A DNA stretch of 35,277 nucleotides from Bacillota bacterium (GCA_023416585.1 JAEZHM010000123.1:1-35277); one strand, 5' to 3'. Shown: positions 1 through 8,637, counted from the first letter of the stretch. Notes: a model not told the origin generated them from the sequence alone. Program-made: numbers and translations.

Positions 1-32
1 CCTGGCCCTTTTTGTTTTTGCCGTCTGGACAA

Positions 33-291
33 GAGCACCTATTCTCATGTTTGTATCGATATTGCTATTGTACTTCTCTGCAATTGCTAATGCTTCACTC
101 AAAAGGGCCATGGAGCGATGCGCCCACTATTCCATCCGTAGGGGGCGATGCCCACATCGCCCCGTTTTTCAATGCAATGATCATATGGATGTGGCCCAGC
201 ATGATGACATATTTATCAGCGTGAGCATTCTTATGCTTTGTATCTTATTGTTGATATACTTCTCGGTGATTGCACCAATTTCACTCAAAAG
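33..291. repeat. Pair of degenerate direct repeats
   Basis: Positions 33-105 and 223-291 align over about 70 bases with few gaps. Both run from a GAGCA start through a CTT/ATG-like block to an identical TCACTCAAAAG end, and lie 190 bp apart. Each unit is followed by one of the short GC-rich palindromes listed separately. No credible gene was seen in 1-433, so this stretch is best read as decayed repeat DNA downstream of the minus-strand gene that ends at 434. Confidence 0.6.
136..164 (-). repeat. Intergenic palindromic repeat, copy 1 (inverted)
   Basis: A 29-base GC-rich unit whose core GGGCGATG and CATCGCCC arms form a hairpin with a short loop. It ends in CTACGG when read on the minus strand. 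It is the inverted copy of the units at 298-326 and 342-371. Such short palindromes are usually dispersed in intergenic DNA; no function is inferred. Confidence 0.7.
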
Positions 292-297
292 AACCGA

Positions 298-326
298 CGG
301 GGCGATGTGGGCATCGCCCTCTACGG
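298..326 (+). repeat. Intergenic palindromic repeat, copy 2
   Basis: Same unit as at 136-164, in plus orientation: arms GGGCGATG and CATCGCCC, then TCTACGG. It directly follows the second 70-base direct repeat. Confidence 0.7.
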
Positions 327-341
327 ACCCCAAAATATTCA

Positions 342-371
342 CGGGGCGATGTGGGCATCGCCCCCCTACGG
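342..371 (+). repeat. Intergenic palindromic repeat, copy 3
   Basis: Third copy of the GGGCGATG/CATCGCCC palindrome, 16 bases after copy 2 and in the same orientation, ending CCTACGG. Three copies within 236 bases show local amplification. Confidence 0.7.
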
Positions 372-433
372 AGTACACACGCCAAATTGGAATTTGTCGT
401 TCTTATGCTTGAAGATCGCAATGAATAAAATGT

Positions 434-1480
434 TTATTTCTTTTGCAAGCATGACAGTTCTTGATCAAACCATGTTTTTATGTCATCTCGCATAACTAAA
501 ACAGAATCATTAAGTGGTATGGGAAGTCCGCGGCAACCGCCATCACAATGACCGATTTCTCTTTTTCTGCCGCAGCCATATCCCTTTGCAATCAGTTCCT
601 GCAAAAATGGAGGAAACGTTTTGATGGTGTCAGTGTATTCGTTCGTCTTTGTCGATTTCACATTGATATGATAACCGTTGTTGAGAGAAGCGTTCATTCC
701 CCATACATCTTTCCGTTTATAACAGTACCTTATATAAATATGAAACCCTTTTACTTCCACAACGCAGGCAAGTCCTTTATCCAGATAGCGCTGATGCAGT
801 TGCAGAATGAAGTCCTGCACATCTTGGGATAAAGGCTGTATCGTATCCTGCACGATGGAAAGCACATCGGTTTCATCCTTTTTCAATACCCTGTGATCAC
901 AGCGCAAAAAAACATCCTGGTTGACGAGGGTGCCATGGTCTATTTCGGCGATTGCCATGACCTTCAGGCCTGTCAGCATAGCGGGGTTATCTGGATATGT
1001 AATCTTTATGGTTTTGATGTCTGACAGGTTTTGCTTTTTTTCATTTATGTCTATGCCGTCGATGCAAATACCGCAATCCATAAGAAACCGCATGCATTCA
1101 AGGTTTTTGGCAACAGACAGCTTTCCATTGAATACGGTATTTCCACAGGCGATAGATTGTGCGTTTTCAACCGGCATGCCATGATAACCTATATTCATTA
1201 GTAGGGTGCTTACATTATGCAGGAACGGATAATACACCGAAAGCGTGGTGCGGTTTTCATATTCATGGGCGACTTTTGTGCTGTTATCATAAACATCGCC
1301 TTTGTCATATAAAACATCGTAAAGCCGAACCAAAAAGGCTCTGAATGCCAGAACACCCTCACGTATGCTCTCTTCATCTGAAACGCATGTATATGCAGGA
1401 TTGATCGCATATGCTTCGTGCGTTTCGGGCACCATAATTTCCTTCAAATAGCCTGCCACATCCTGAAGCGTTTTTCTCAT
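434..1480 (-). CDS. Hypothetical protein with Cys-rich C-terminus
   Basis: A 348-residue protein that I do not recognise. The start is placed at the ATG at 1480, which has GAGGTG six bases upstream; an in-frame ATG six codons earlier lacks a comparable site. No signal peptide or membrane segment is visible, so it is probably cytoplasmic. The most distinctive part is near the end (about residues 300-325), with a cluster GYGCGRKREIGHCDGGCRG containing four cysteines and a histidine that could bind metal. A second feature is a central stretch with several aspartates (DGIDINEKK). It starts 22 bases after the stop of a truncated Y-family polymerase and may share its transcript. Function unknown. 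Confidence 0.75.
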   Translation of the reverse strand: MRKTLQDVAGYLKEIMVPETHEAYAINPAYTCVSDEESIREGVLAFRAFLVRLYDVLYDKGDVYDNSTKVAHEYENRTTLSVYYPFLHNVSTLLMNIGYHGMPVENAQSIACGNTVFNGKLSVAKNLECMRFLMDCGICIDGIDINEKKQNLSDIKTIKITYPDNPAMLTGLKVMAIAEIDHGTLVNQDVFLRCDHRVLKKDETDVLSIVQDTIQPLSQDVQDFILQLHQRYLDKGLACVVEVKGFHIYIRYCYKRKDVWGMNASLNNGYHINVKSTKTNEYTDTIKTFPPFLQELIAKGYGCGRKREIGHCDGGCRGLPIPLNDSVLVMRDDIKTWFDQELSCLQKK

Positions 1481-1502
1481 GTGTTTCACCTCTTGCAATT
1501 TA

Positions 1503-1808
1503 CTAACCCAGTGAGGATTTTACTTCAGTATCATGGAAGGACATGCCGGAAAAGGCATTCCCAGGTGCTTTACGCAGCCGGGCCGCATTTACTTCCTTGA
1601 CCTTCTGCACGACCTTAAACAGCCTTGCCCTGCCGGGAATGCCGTATGCTTTGAGGGAGGTAGAGACGGCGAGGCAGATTGTTTTTTCGGTGCGGCTTGC
1701 ATCAGCGACAACAAGGTTGGCGGTCAGCGGACAAAGCCCACGCTCCATACACTCGGCCGAAGCGTAGAAGGATTTTAGATCGATAGCAATGTAGGCTCTG
1801 TTCTCCAT
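1503..1808 (-). pseudogene. Truncated Y-family DNA polymerase (UvrX/DinB/UmuC type), N-terminal fragment
   Basis: About 101 residues match the first part of Y-family translesion polymerases: AYIAIDLKSFYASAEC carries the first metal-binding aspartate and the steric-gate region, followed by LVVADASRTEKTICLAVS and KAYGIPGRARLF. Family members are usually about 350-450 residues. The reading stops after SFHDTEVKSSLG, before the second catalytic Asp-Glu motif, palm remainder, thumb and little finger. The next gene starts 22 bases further on, so the rest is deleted rather than frameshifted. The start at 1808 has GGAG about nine bases upstream. Without the SIDE-type motif it cannot be an active polymerase; whether the stub is made is unknown. 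Confidence 0.8.
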
Positions 1809-1880
1809 GCATATTCTCCGGTCGCCTCCTTCAAGCAATAGCTGCCCGACAATTTGAAATTTGTCAGCCTCGCGTTATGA

Positions 1881-2654
1881 TTAATATCTACCGCATAAGC
1901 AAAACGGATGCCCCTGCGGGTCAAGCAATGCAACCCACTTTTCGCCGCCAAATTGCTGAGCCGGTTTTGTCGCGCCCAATTTAACGGCTTCCTCAACCGC
2001 CGATTGCAATTCATCTACTTGAAAATTCAGATGCATTTGCTTTTGCTGCTTGCCGGGTTCTTCTGGCCACACAGGTGGAATATAGTCAAAGTCGCATTCC
2101 ATGAAATGAACAACCATTCCATGTTCGGTAACCAACGCCGTCCAATGAAAATCCTGATCCCAACTTGTTAATTTGGCGTAGAACCCGCGAAGCGCTGCCA
2201 CATCCGTACAGTCGATATTGACGGAAGGGTTTGGAATCATGTCAAATCCCTTCTTTTTAAAATACAACTCAAACTCGGATTCACCTTGCCGCTTACACAG
2301 GCAAAACGGATGCCCTTCCGGATCCAGCATCGTGACATACCAATCGCCATATTGGACGGCGGCTTTCACCGCGCCAAAATGGATAGCCTCATCCACGGCG
2401 GACGGCAAATCGTCCACTGTAAAGTCCAAGTGCATCTGCTTCTGCTGCTTACCCGGCTCCTCAGGCCAAACCGGCGGCACATACGAAATGTCGGTTTCCG
2501 CAAACAGAATCGTCAGGCCGTTGTCTGTTTTGAGCGCAAGGCAATCATACGCGACGGTCTTCTCCCAACCCGTAAGGTTAAAATAGAAATCGCGGGTGCG
2601 TTTGACGTTCACACAGTCAATCATGAGGTCGCCAATGTTTAAATTCGATATCAT
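1881..2654 (-). CDS. Two-domain VOC (glyoxalase/bleomycin-resistance fold) protein
   Basis: A 257-residue protein made of two tandem vicinal-oxygen-chelate modules, about residues 1-122 and 130-257. The halves are clearly duplicated: both contain PPVWPEEPGKQQKQMHL and then F.VD.L.SAV.EA, and both end in a LDP.GHPFCLC block. VOC proteins act as glyoxalases, dioxygenases, antibiotic-binding proteins or isomerases; the substrate cannot be told from sequence. The near-identical linker suggests a recent internal duplication or gene conversion. The ATG at 2654 is preceded by AAAGGG. It lies 19 bases below a 39-base element that also precedes the methyltransferase gene at 9288. Confidence 0.85.
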   Translation of the reverse strand: MISNLNIGDLMIDCVNVKRTRDFYFNLTGWEKTVAYDCLALKTDNGLTILFAETDISYVPPVWPEEPGKQQKQMHLDFTVDDLPSAVDEAIHFGAVKAAVQYGDWYVTMLDPEGHPFCLCKRQGESEFELYFKKKGFDMIPNPSVNIDCTDVAALRGFYAKLTSWDQDFHWTALVTEHGMVVHFMECDFDYIPPVWPEEPGKQQKQMHLNFQVDELQSAVEEAVKLGATKPAQQFGGEKWVALLDPQGHPFCLCGRY

Positions 2655-2672
2655 TCAAGTCCCTTTCTTTCT

Positions 2673-2711
2673 ATAATCCGCAGTTCAAACCTACTCGACA
2701 AATTCCTGTTT
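2673..2711 (-). promoter_or_regulatory. 39-base upstream element, copy A
   Basis: This block matches 9305-9343 at 32 of 39 positions without gaps. Each copy lies 17-19 bases upstream of a minus-strand start codon. It contains the recurrent GACAAATTCC core discussed in the findings. Role unknown: shared 5' leader, operator, or trace of a common insertion site. Confidence 0.5.
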
Positions 2712-2717
2712 ATTGTT

Positions 2718-2746
2718 ATTATACTTTAGTTGCGACTCTTTTTCAC
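2718..2746 (-). promoter_or_regulatory. Candidate promoter of the VOC gene
   Basis: On the minus strand a perfect -10 TATAAT (2723-2718) follows a weak -35 GTGAAA (2746-2741) by 17 bases. Transcription would start near 2711 and include the 39-base element. The -35 matches only four of six consensus bases. Confidence 0.5.
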
Positions 2747-2998
2747 CAGCTTTATGCAGGGATTGACTGGATATTTCGATGAATTTATTTTTAGAGCAGC
2801 GTGGTCTAAAAAGCGATGCTGGCGCCAACCGGCACAGGCGGACGTTTGATCATCGCCCCTTAATCAACATTGCGTTGTTGTCTTCACCACCTAAGCATAT
2901 GTGAGCCAGATGGAAAGTCCATACACTCTTCGCAGCCGTAGGGGCTCCGTAATACCGCCTCTGCCTTACACTTGACTATCCTCGATGTGTAATGAAAT

Positions 2999-3037
2999 GA
3001 GCAAGCCAAATCCCTTTGATTAGGATTTGGCCTGCTC
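2999..3037 (-). terminator. Hairpin downstream of the AraC-type gene
   Basis: Arms GAGCA plus GCCAAATCC pair with GGATTTGGC plus TGCTC (9 + 5 bp, one mismatch between the blocks, nine-base loop). In the minus direction it begins 65 bases after the regulator's stop and is followed by the modest T-containing run ATTTCATT, so termination is plausible but weak. The rest of 2655-3101 holds no gene that I can support. Confidence 0.5.
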
Positions 3038-3101
3038 TTCAAGTTGGCATTCAGCTGCTTGGCATTATGCTCATTCGTATACGCAATGCATCACGCAACC
3101 C

Positions 3102-4577
3102 TTACAGCTCTACACTAAACATATAAGCAGCACTAGATTTGTCGCAACCATCAAGAAATACTTCCGCTGTCCAATACTTATCCGGGTACGGAATATTCAC
3201 ACCTTGACCCAGAATAATGTTTCTCGTGACGTCATACATCGCATCGCTGTCATAGCCCTCGCGCTTGTGCATAGCGTCGTTATCGCCGGAGAAGGTGGCA
3301 TAAGCAAACTGAGAACAGAACGGCGGACCCGCTTTGCCATCGTTATGCGGTACGAAGTCGAAATAAAGAAATCCTTCCGGCACAGGGGTATCCGCCTTCA
3401 TAAACCGCCCCCAAACACCGTGCCACGGGCCAACATCCACACCTAGCCCGTAATGATGCATAAACAAAACATCATAGTCAAAGTCCGACTTATGTTCAAT
3501 CATGGCGTCCAGCGTGCGGAAAAGTTTCTTACGAGACTCCATATTGTCTAAGTCATCACCTTCACGCCCGATAAAGCGCATGGCGGACATTTTTTTGTAT
3601 TCAAAACTGTCCACTTTGAAGCCTTTTTGCTGCCTCTCAACCATATCCGGCATAAACAGCGCCCACTGTACCCCAGCATCACAATCTTTCAAATAATTGA
3701 TATACCCAAATAGATCTACGCTATCAGTGCCTGTTGGGCCTGTTTTATTTCCCGCTATTTTCTCCCGGGTGCTGCGCTCCCGCATCGCCGAAAAGTCGGC
3801 AAACACTCTGGCAACTGTTTCACGTAACCGTTCATCATGTGCCAGCCCCGACAATTCGTCATCAAATCTGTCCAACGCTTTAAAAACTGCAACGTTGACC
3901 ACGCCGGACTGCTCCAGTTCTTTTAAGCATACGCGAAGCTGGGCATTTTGCTCTTTAAACCGCGCAAGCACGCCCTGCATCAAAATCTGCTCGTTTTCGG
4001 CGAGTTTTTCGTCACTCCATTGGGAATCGTCCAGTATCCATTCGGTCAGCGCATCAAAGACACCCGGATTTTGCCCTCTCGCTTTACCTGCCCAGCTTAC
4101 AATCCTGTTGTATTTCTCAGCGTTAGTCAGTTTATCGCCCTTTTCACCGTCGATATCGTTCCAATCGACCAGACAAAAATCGTTCATCAGTTGACGCGAC
4201 ATATCAAATCCTCCTTGAATGTTTACGTTAATGGTCAGCGGGTGGAACACCCTGATACGTCCCAACTGCACTTTCGATGGCGGCACACCGTGAAATCGCG
4301 TAAACGCCTTGGAAAAGCTCTCCTGCGTATCGTATTGATAACGCATAGCTACATCCATTATTTTGCTCGCTGGCTGCAGCAAATCTTGCGCAGCCAAACT
4401 CATCCGTCTATTGCGGATATATTCACCAACGGTCATGCCCATCACCACATGAAAAACAAGCTGAAAATGTGAGCTTGACGTATAAGCTTGACTCGATACC
4501 TCGTCTACGCTAATATCGTTGGTCAAGTTATTCTCGATGTAATGAATGGCTCTGGACAAGCCCTGTATCCAATTCAC
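3102..4577 (-). CDS. AraC-family regulator with GyrI-like effector domain
   Basis: A 491-residue cytoplasmic transcription factor. The N-terminal 110 residues form an AraC/XylS double helix-turn-helix (LSRAIHYIENNLTNDISVDE, then EYIRNRRMSLAAQDLL, then DTQESFSKAFTRFHGVPPSK). The last ~160 residues resemble the GyrI/BmrR small-molecule-binding fold, as in Rob-like regulators. A middle stretch of about 200 residues, rich in charged helices, is unassigned. The start is the GTG at 4577, with AGGAGG seven bases upstream; an ATG nine codons earlier lies inside or before that site. A TATGAT-like -10 at 4605-4600 may be its promoter. The ligand is unknown, and whether nearby genes are regulated by it cannot be read from sequence. 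Confidence 0.85.
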   Translation of the reverse strand: MNWIQGLSRAIHYIENNLTNDISVDEVSSQAYTSSSHFQLVFHVVMGMTVGEYIRNRRMSLAAQDLLQPASKIMDVAMRYQYDTQESFSKAFTRFHGVPPSKVQLGRIRVFHPLTINVNIQGGFDMSRQLMNDFCLVDWNDIDGEKGDKLTNAEKYNRIVSWAGKARGQNPGVFDALTEWILDDSQWSDEKLAENEQILMQGVLARFKEQNAQLRVCLKELEQSGVVNVAVFKALDRFDDELSGLAHDERLRETVARVFADFSAMRERSTREKIAGNKTGPTGTDSVDLFGYINYLKDCDAGVQWALFMPDMVERQQKGFKVDSFEYKKMSAMRFIGREGDDLDNMESRKKLFRTLDAMIEHKSDFDYDVLFMHHYGLGVDVGPWHGVWGRFMKADTPVPEGFLYFDFVPHNDGKAGPPFCSQFAYATFSGDNDAMHKREGYDSDAMYDVTRNIILGQGVNIPYPDKYWTAEVFLDGCDKSSAAYMFSVEL

Positions 4578-4792
4578 AAGCCGCCCTCCTCCAAGGAGTA
4601 TCATACAATAACATTGCTGGGAAAGCCATGTCTTAAAATGCGGTGTTCTGTCCGCTTTTTAAAAAGCCACTGAGAAGGGGAAGGCCTGCCAGCACGCATA
4701 CATATCCAAATCATCGTTATGGCTGTATTTTCTTGGCAGTATGGTATCGTCTTGCAGAAAAATCATAGCAGCACTTCCCAATGGCAGAATGC

Positions 4793-5386
4793 TCATTTTC
4801 CCCATAACGCGCTATTGTCAGATATGATCTCATATATATTTTTCCCTGCCAATCTTTCGAAGTATGCCTTTAGTTCCTTGTTGCAGTTCCGTTTCTCCGC
4901 CGGGTAATGCCCATATCTTCTTTCCACATCGGCCATACGGATTTCCATATCCACAGCGCCATACGGCATGGAGAGGGCATCGCATAACTGTATCAAACAA
5001 TCGTAATCATTGAATCGTATACTTTGCAATGCGTCGGAAATAGCCTTTTGCTCATCGATGGAAATATCAAAATTGCCTATATACACATGAATATCAGGGA
5101 CACAAAAGGAATGCGTAAGGCATATCCTCGCCGCTTCGTCATAACCTAAATGCAACATGAATTTGTAGCCGTCATAAACGTGCCTGAGATGTCCTGATCC
5201 AAACCGTCTCCCAATATCGTGCAAAAGGCCCAGGACATATGCTTTTTCCGGATCCATCCCAGAACACAGGTTGGCAATTATTTCGGCACACGTGGCTGCA
5301 ACCCTGCTATGATCACTCCATGGCCCGGGATTCAAGCCTTCCGCTTCCCTTAAAATATGCTCGGCTTCCTCACGGCTTGGTATCAT
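4793..5386 (-). CDS. HD-domain phosphohydrolase
   Basis: A 197-residue protein with an HD metal-site pattern: His in WSDHSRVA (about residue 26), the HD doublet in LGLLHDIGRRFG (about 56-57), His in CLTHSF and Asp in LIQLCDAL. HD proteins cleave phosphomonoesters or phosphodiesters of nucleotides using bound divalent metal; the substrate is not predictable. The GGAG site about nine bases before ATG supports the start. It lies 28 bases downstream of the PflX-like radical SAM gene on the same strand and is probably co-transcribed with it. Confidence 0.85.
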   Translation of the reverse strand: MIPSREEAEHILREAEGLNPGPWSDHSRVAATCAEIIANLCSGMDPEKAYVLGLLHDIGRRFGSGHLRHVYDGYKFMLHLGYDEAARICLTHSFCVPDIHVYIGNFDISIDEQKAISDALQSIRFNDYDCLIQLCDALSMPYGAVDMEIRMADVERRYGHYPAEKRNCNKELKAYFERLAGKNIYEIISDNSALWGK

Positions 5387-5414
5387 CTTTTGTAGTCTCC
5401 TTTATTTACGCTGG

Positions 5415-6284
5415 TTATTCCGCGCTGAACGGCGGCACAAAGGCCGTATCCGCCGCTTCCTCCTCCTGCTCGTAGCCGGGCAAGCCAAGCGACAGCATAT
5501 GATCCCGAACCCGCCTATACTCTTTTTCGGTGATCCTTCTGTCAAGGCCGGGAATATTCACGCCGTTCATGGGCACGTATTGGCGCATCAGGCTGATCGG
5601 CGTGTCCTTGGGAAGGCTTTCCGCGATCCAGTCCAGCAGCTTGATGCTTTCTCCAGTAAGGCCCGGCAGGATCAGGTGGCGCACCAGCGTTCCCTTTTGC
5701 ATGAGTCCGTTTTCATCATATACGGCTGGTCCTGTTTGGCGGCACATTTCCAGGATAGCCTGGGAGGCATATTCAAAATAATCCGGCGCACCGGCACAGA
5801 GTTTTCCCATAGCCGGGGAAAAGTGCTTCAAATCGGGAAGGTATACATCCACGATGCCGTTAAGCAGCTTCAATGTTTCCGCCTTTTCATATCCGCCGGT
5901 GTTCCATACGATGGGGATGCTTGGCTTATAAAGTTCAAGCGCGCTTAATATGGCAGGCACAAAGTGCGTGGGTGTGACCAGGTTGATGTTGTGCACGCCT
6001 TCGCCTTCCATGCGTTTGAATGTGTCCGCCAACTCCTGAACAGAAATCCTCTTTCCCAGCAGCCGGTGGCTGATCTCCCCATTCTGGCAATAGGCGCAGC
6101 GCAGCACACAGCCGGTGAAAAACACCGTGCCGCTGCCGCGGGTACCACTGATGCATGGTTCCTCCCAGAAGTGGGGCGCAGCTCTTGCGATAACGGGATC
6201 TAAGCCCATGCGGCAAAATCCATTTCCTTTTATGGGGGTGCGCTCGGCGGCGCAATTTCTGGGGCATAGGGTACAAAGGAACAT
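5415..6284 (-). CDS. Radical SAM protein, PflX-like (COG1313 type)
   Basis: A 289-residue radical SAM protein. Residues 57-69 hold the CxxxCxxC signature in TGCVLRCAYCQNG (C59, C63, C66), which ligates a [4Fe-4S] cluster that cleaves S-adenosylmethionine. An N-terminal CTLCPRNC motif with further cysteines at 24 and 44 suggests a second metal or cluster site, as in the PflX/activase-like group. Members resemble pyruvate formate-lyase activases but their targets are mostly unknown, and no glycyl-radical partner is adjacent (nrdD at 27.7 kb has its own nrdG). GGAGG six bases before ATG supports the start. Likely first gene of a two-gene unit with the HD protein. Confidence 0.88.
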   Translation of the reverse strand: MFLCTLCPRNCAAERTPIKGNGFCRMGLDPVIARAAPHFWEEPCISGTRGSGTVFFTGCVLRCAYCQNGEISHRLLGKRISVQELADTFKRMEGEGVHNINLVTPTHFVPAILSALELYKPSIPIVWNTGGYEKAETLKLLNGIVDVYLPDLKHFSPAMGKLCAGAPDYFEYASQAILEMCRQTGPAVYDENGLMQKGTLVRHLILPGLTGESIKLLDWIAESLPKDTPISLMRQYVPMNGVNIPGLDRRITEKEYRRVRDHMLSLGLPGYEQEEEAADTAFVPPFSAE

Positions 6285-6328
6285 AAATAACCTCCAAATT
6301 GGGATTTAACAGGTGAATATAACACATA

Positions 6329-6847
6329 TCATCTTGACAGAAAATTGCACTTTTTCAGCAGAAATTTTTCGTCGACTTCAGTTTCGTTCATTGAGAAGTC
6401 ACCGTCCCTGACGAAGCCTACTTTTTCAAGGACCCGCTTTGAGGCAGTATTTTGGGAATCAACCGTAGCGATATAGAGGTCATGGTTGTAGGCCTCAAAT
6501 AAAAAATTCAGCACAGCTTGAGCGGATTCCGTAGCATAGCCTTTTCCCCAGCAATCCCGGCAAAAACCAAACAAGAATTCGCAACCGCATAGCGAATCCG
6601 AATATCGAAAGCCACAATACCCCAGGTAGATACCGCTCTCTTTTTCAATAACCGCAAATTCGGCACCTTGCGAGGAGAAATCCTCGAAGCACTCCTGCTC
6701 AAATAATGCAAGGCGCTGTTGATAGCTGAGACGTGTCACGCCTCCGGTGTATTTTTTTGCGATTGGATCATTTAACATCTGCCAAAAGCGCGTGAAGTCT
6801 TGCTTGATTGGTTTACGGAAAACAAGCCTATTAGTTTCAAAAATCAT
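6329..6847 (-). CDS. GNAT-family N-acetyltransferase (RimJ/RimL-like)
   Basis: A 172-residue GNAT protein starting ETNRLVFRKPIKQDF, typical of the ribosomal-protein-alanine/RimJ-like branch. The acetyl-CoA pyrophosphate loop is CWGKGYATES (about residues 104-113), followed by IATVDSQNTASKRVLEKVGF, the usual motif B region. The target may be a protein N-terminus or a small amine. The start at 6847 is chosen because GAGG lies seven bases upstream; an in-frame ATG five codons earlier has no such site. It precedes the PflX-like gene by 44 bases. Confidence 0.88.
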   Translation of the reverse strand: MIFETNRLVFRKPIKQDFTRFWQMLNDPIAKKYTGGVTRLSYQQRLALFEQECFEDFSSQGAEFAVIEKESGIYLGYCGFRYSDSLCGCEFLFGFCRDCWGKGYATESAQAVLNFLFEAYNHDLYIATVDSQNTASKRVLEKVGFVRDGDFSMNETEVDEKFLLKKCNFLSR

Positions 6848-6921
6848 AGATTTACCTCGCAAAATATATATGGTAAGCTGTCCATAGATACGTCAAGGGT
6901 ACGTTTTCATGGCCGGCTGCT

Positions 6922-7407
6922 TTACAGTAAATCGCAATTTTCTTGCTTTTTTAGTTCCTTGAATAATTTCGCGCTCCAAAAGCTCATTCCCATTTCATCG
7001 ATATAAAAATGGAGAATTCTTTTATAGTCCTTTGTGGCTGTACTCAAAACGATTTTGTCGATATCTTCTGCAGCAAGGGTGTTTTCAAGATGTCTCATAA
7101 GCGCACTGCCAATCCCTTGGGAACGATATGCAGGCTTGATGTACAGTTCTTCAATTTCAAAATAGGTGCTGTTATCAGGCATAATCGCTCCCATATCTTT
7201 GGACGTTTCAGCGGCTCCAAATATATATCCGATTACTTTTCCTTCTGCCTCGGCTACAAAGATTCTGAATCCTGACAGATAATCTTCCTCATTTCCGAGG
7301 TAACCGCGGCAGTTGTTTTCGTTTTCCCAATCGCTTGATAACTGTGCTACCATGGGAATATCCTTAGGAGCTGCCACCCTGCAGATATACTCTGATTTCA
7401 TCATCAT
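6922..7407 (-). CDS. GNAT-family N-acetyltransferase
   Basis: A 161-residue single GNAT domain. The acetyl-CoA loop is AYRSQGIGSALM (RSQGIG matches the R/QxxGxG/A rule), preceded by the beta-4 strand YFEIEELYIKP and followed by KIVLSTATKDYKRILHFYIDEMGM. The substrate is unknown. The start is uncertain by one or two codons because three ATGs are consecutive (7407, 7404, 7401) after AGGTGG; the second or third gives better spacing. The adjacent motif 7411-7430 is one of the recurrent upstream elements of this region. Confidence 0.87.
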   Translation of the reverse strand: MMMKSEYICRVAAPKDIPMVAQLSSDWENENNCRGYLGNEEDYLSGFRIFVAEAEGKVIGYIFGAAETSKDMGAIMPDNSTYFEIEELYIKPAYRSQGIGSALMRHLENTLAAEDIDKIVLSTATKDYKRILHFYIDEMGMSFWSAKLFKELKKQENCDLL

Positions 7408-7453
7408 GCTCCACCTACAAACTGGAATTTTTTAAACATAGATCATGCCATTA

Positions 7454-7969
7454 TCATCGGAGTATTTCCCATTCTTCCTTTAAAATAGAATAACAGAGGG
7501 TATCGCTTTGATCGCGAGCGTGTTTTCGTAATCTCCCCTCATAGGTAAAGACGCATTTTTCTAACACCCGGTTAGATTTTTCATTAAATGAACGCACCCA
7601 CGCTGCTATCACTAACAGGTTAAGCTCGACGAACCCAAAAGCGAGCATGCGTCTGAGTGCCTCTGTGGCGTAACCCATGTTACGATAGTCAGATGCAATA
7701 GCAAATTCCAATTCCTTATATTGGCTGTACCGATTCATATCACCTAAACCAATCAAACCGATGAGACGGTTACTATCTTTACTGATAATTGCCTTCATCT
7801 CGTTTTGTTCTTTCCAAAGGCGAATGGTCTTTAAGCATTCCTCAACTGAATGGTAGGAGTTGATACCGCTGCGCTGTAACTCCGGGTCAAGACAAACAAC
7901 GTACAGCTCTTGAGCATCACTTTCCTGCCAGTCTCTAATAATTAGTCGTTCAGATTCAATATTTCCCAT
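7454..7969 (-). CDS. GNAT-family N-acetyltransferase (RimJ/RimL-like)
   Basis: A 171-residue GNAT protein: IESERLIIRDWQESD at the start, acetyl-CoA loop SDYRNMGYATEALRRML (RNMGYA), and the end motif VRSFNEKSNRVLEKCVF, all typical of the RimJ/RimL-type branch. It is related in layout to the gene at 6329-6847 but clearly divergent. The ATG at 7969 has GAGGAG seven bases upstream, so the in-frame ATG six codons earlier is rejected. The substrate cannot be inferred. Confidence 0.87.
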   Translation of the reverse strand: MGNIESERLIIRDWQESDAQELYVVCLDPELQRSGINSYHSVEECLKTIRLWKEQNEMKAIISKDSNRLIGLIGLGDMNRYSQYKELEFAIASDYRNMGYATEALRRMLAFGFVELNLLVIAAWVRSFNEKSNRVLEKCVFTYEGRLRKHARDQSDTLCYSILKEEWEILR

Positions 7970-8037
7970 GACATTTCTCCTCGTCATATATTGTTGATCT
8001 TCACGTCATATTCCAGTTTATCAGCTTCCAGATATGC

Positions 8038-8577
8038 TCATTTTGGAACAGTGATTGTATTTGCAAACTTAATTAACGGCTCTATTTGGTCCCGGCTTGA
8101 ATAGTCATAAGAGTTTTGAATTGCATCCAAGGTGCCCTGTTCGACGTCTGATTTGATCTTTTTCACTCTTAAGACGGTCTTTAATGCTCCCATCAACAAC
8201 TTGTCCACACTGTGCATCTTTTCATAATTCATTCCGCTTTGAAAATAGAAGAATGCAATATCCATATCACGAGGGATGTTATCTTTTCTAAATCTTTCTA
8301 TCTCTTCTGGAATAGGAGCGATTGCTCCAGTTGCAAAAACGATCATTTTCTTTTCAGCCAATAGCGGGAGGTTGTTTTTGATAAAATTTATCCCATTGAT
8401 TTTGCCTGCATGTATGCCTCCGCCAAATATTAATGCATCGTATTGGGCTATTTCTGAAATGCTGAATTTCTCCAAACAGATGGCATCACAATGCAAGTCA
8501 TCCGCAATCCAATGTGCGTATTTTTCGGTAAAACCGGTTTTGGATTTATATACTACAATTCTTTTTGCGTCGTTCAT
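8038..8577 (-). CDS. Flavodoxin-domain protein
   Basis: A 179-residue protein with a flavodoxin fold. The FMN-phosphate loop is YKSKTGFTEKYA (residues 10-21), and the next loop ALIFGGGIHAGKI stacks on the isoalloxazine ring in this family. It resembles the HemG-like/flavodoxin-5 branch, electron-transfer proteins that act in heme or anaerobic redox metabolism, but no heme gene is nearby. No membrane segment is seen. A GGAG site precedes the ATG at 8577. It is a single gene between the third GNAT and the methyltransferase. Confidence 0.82.
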   Translation of the reverse strand: MNDAKRIVVYKSKTGFTEKYAHWIADDLHCDAICLEKFSISEIAQYDALIFGGGIHAGKINGINFIKNNLPLLAEKKMIVFATGAIAPIPEEIERFRKDNIPRDMDIAFFYFQSGMNYEKMHSVDKLLMGALKTVLRVKKIKSDVEQGTLDAIQNSYDYSSRDQIEPLIKFANTITVPK

Positions 8578-8637
8578 CTGGATTTCTCCTTATATAAATG
8601 TGCGCTTTAAATTAGTTTTGGAAACTTTGCATTATGC

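Noticed and set aside
136..371. CRISPR array at the left end
   Set aside because: Only three copies, one inverted, with unequal gaps (133 and 15 bases) and no cas genes.
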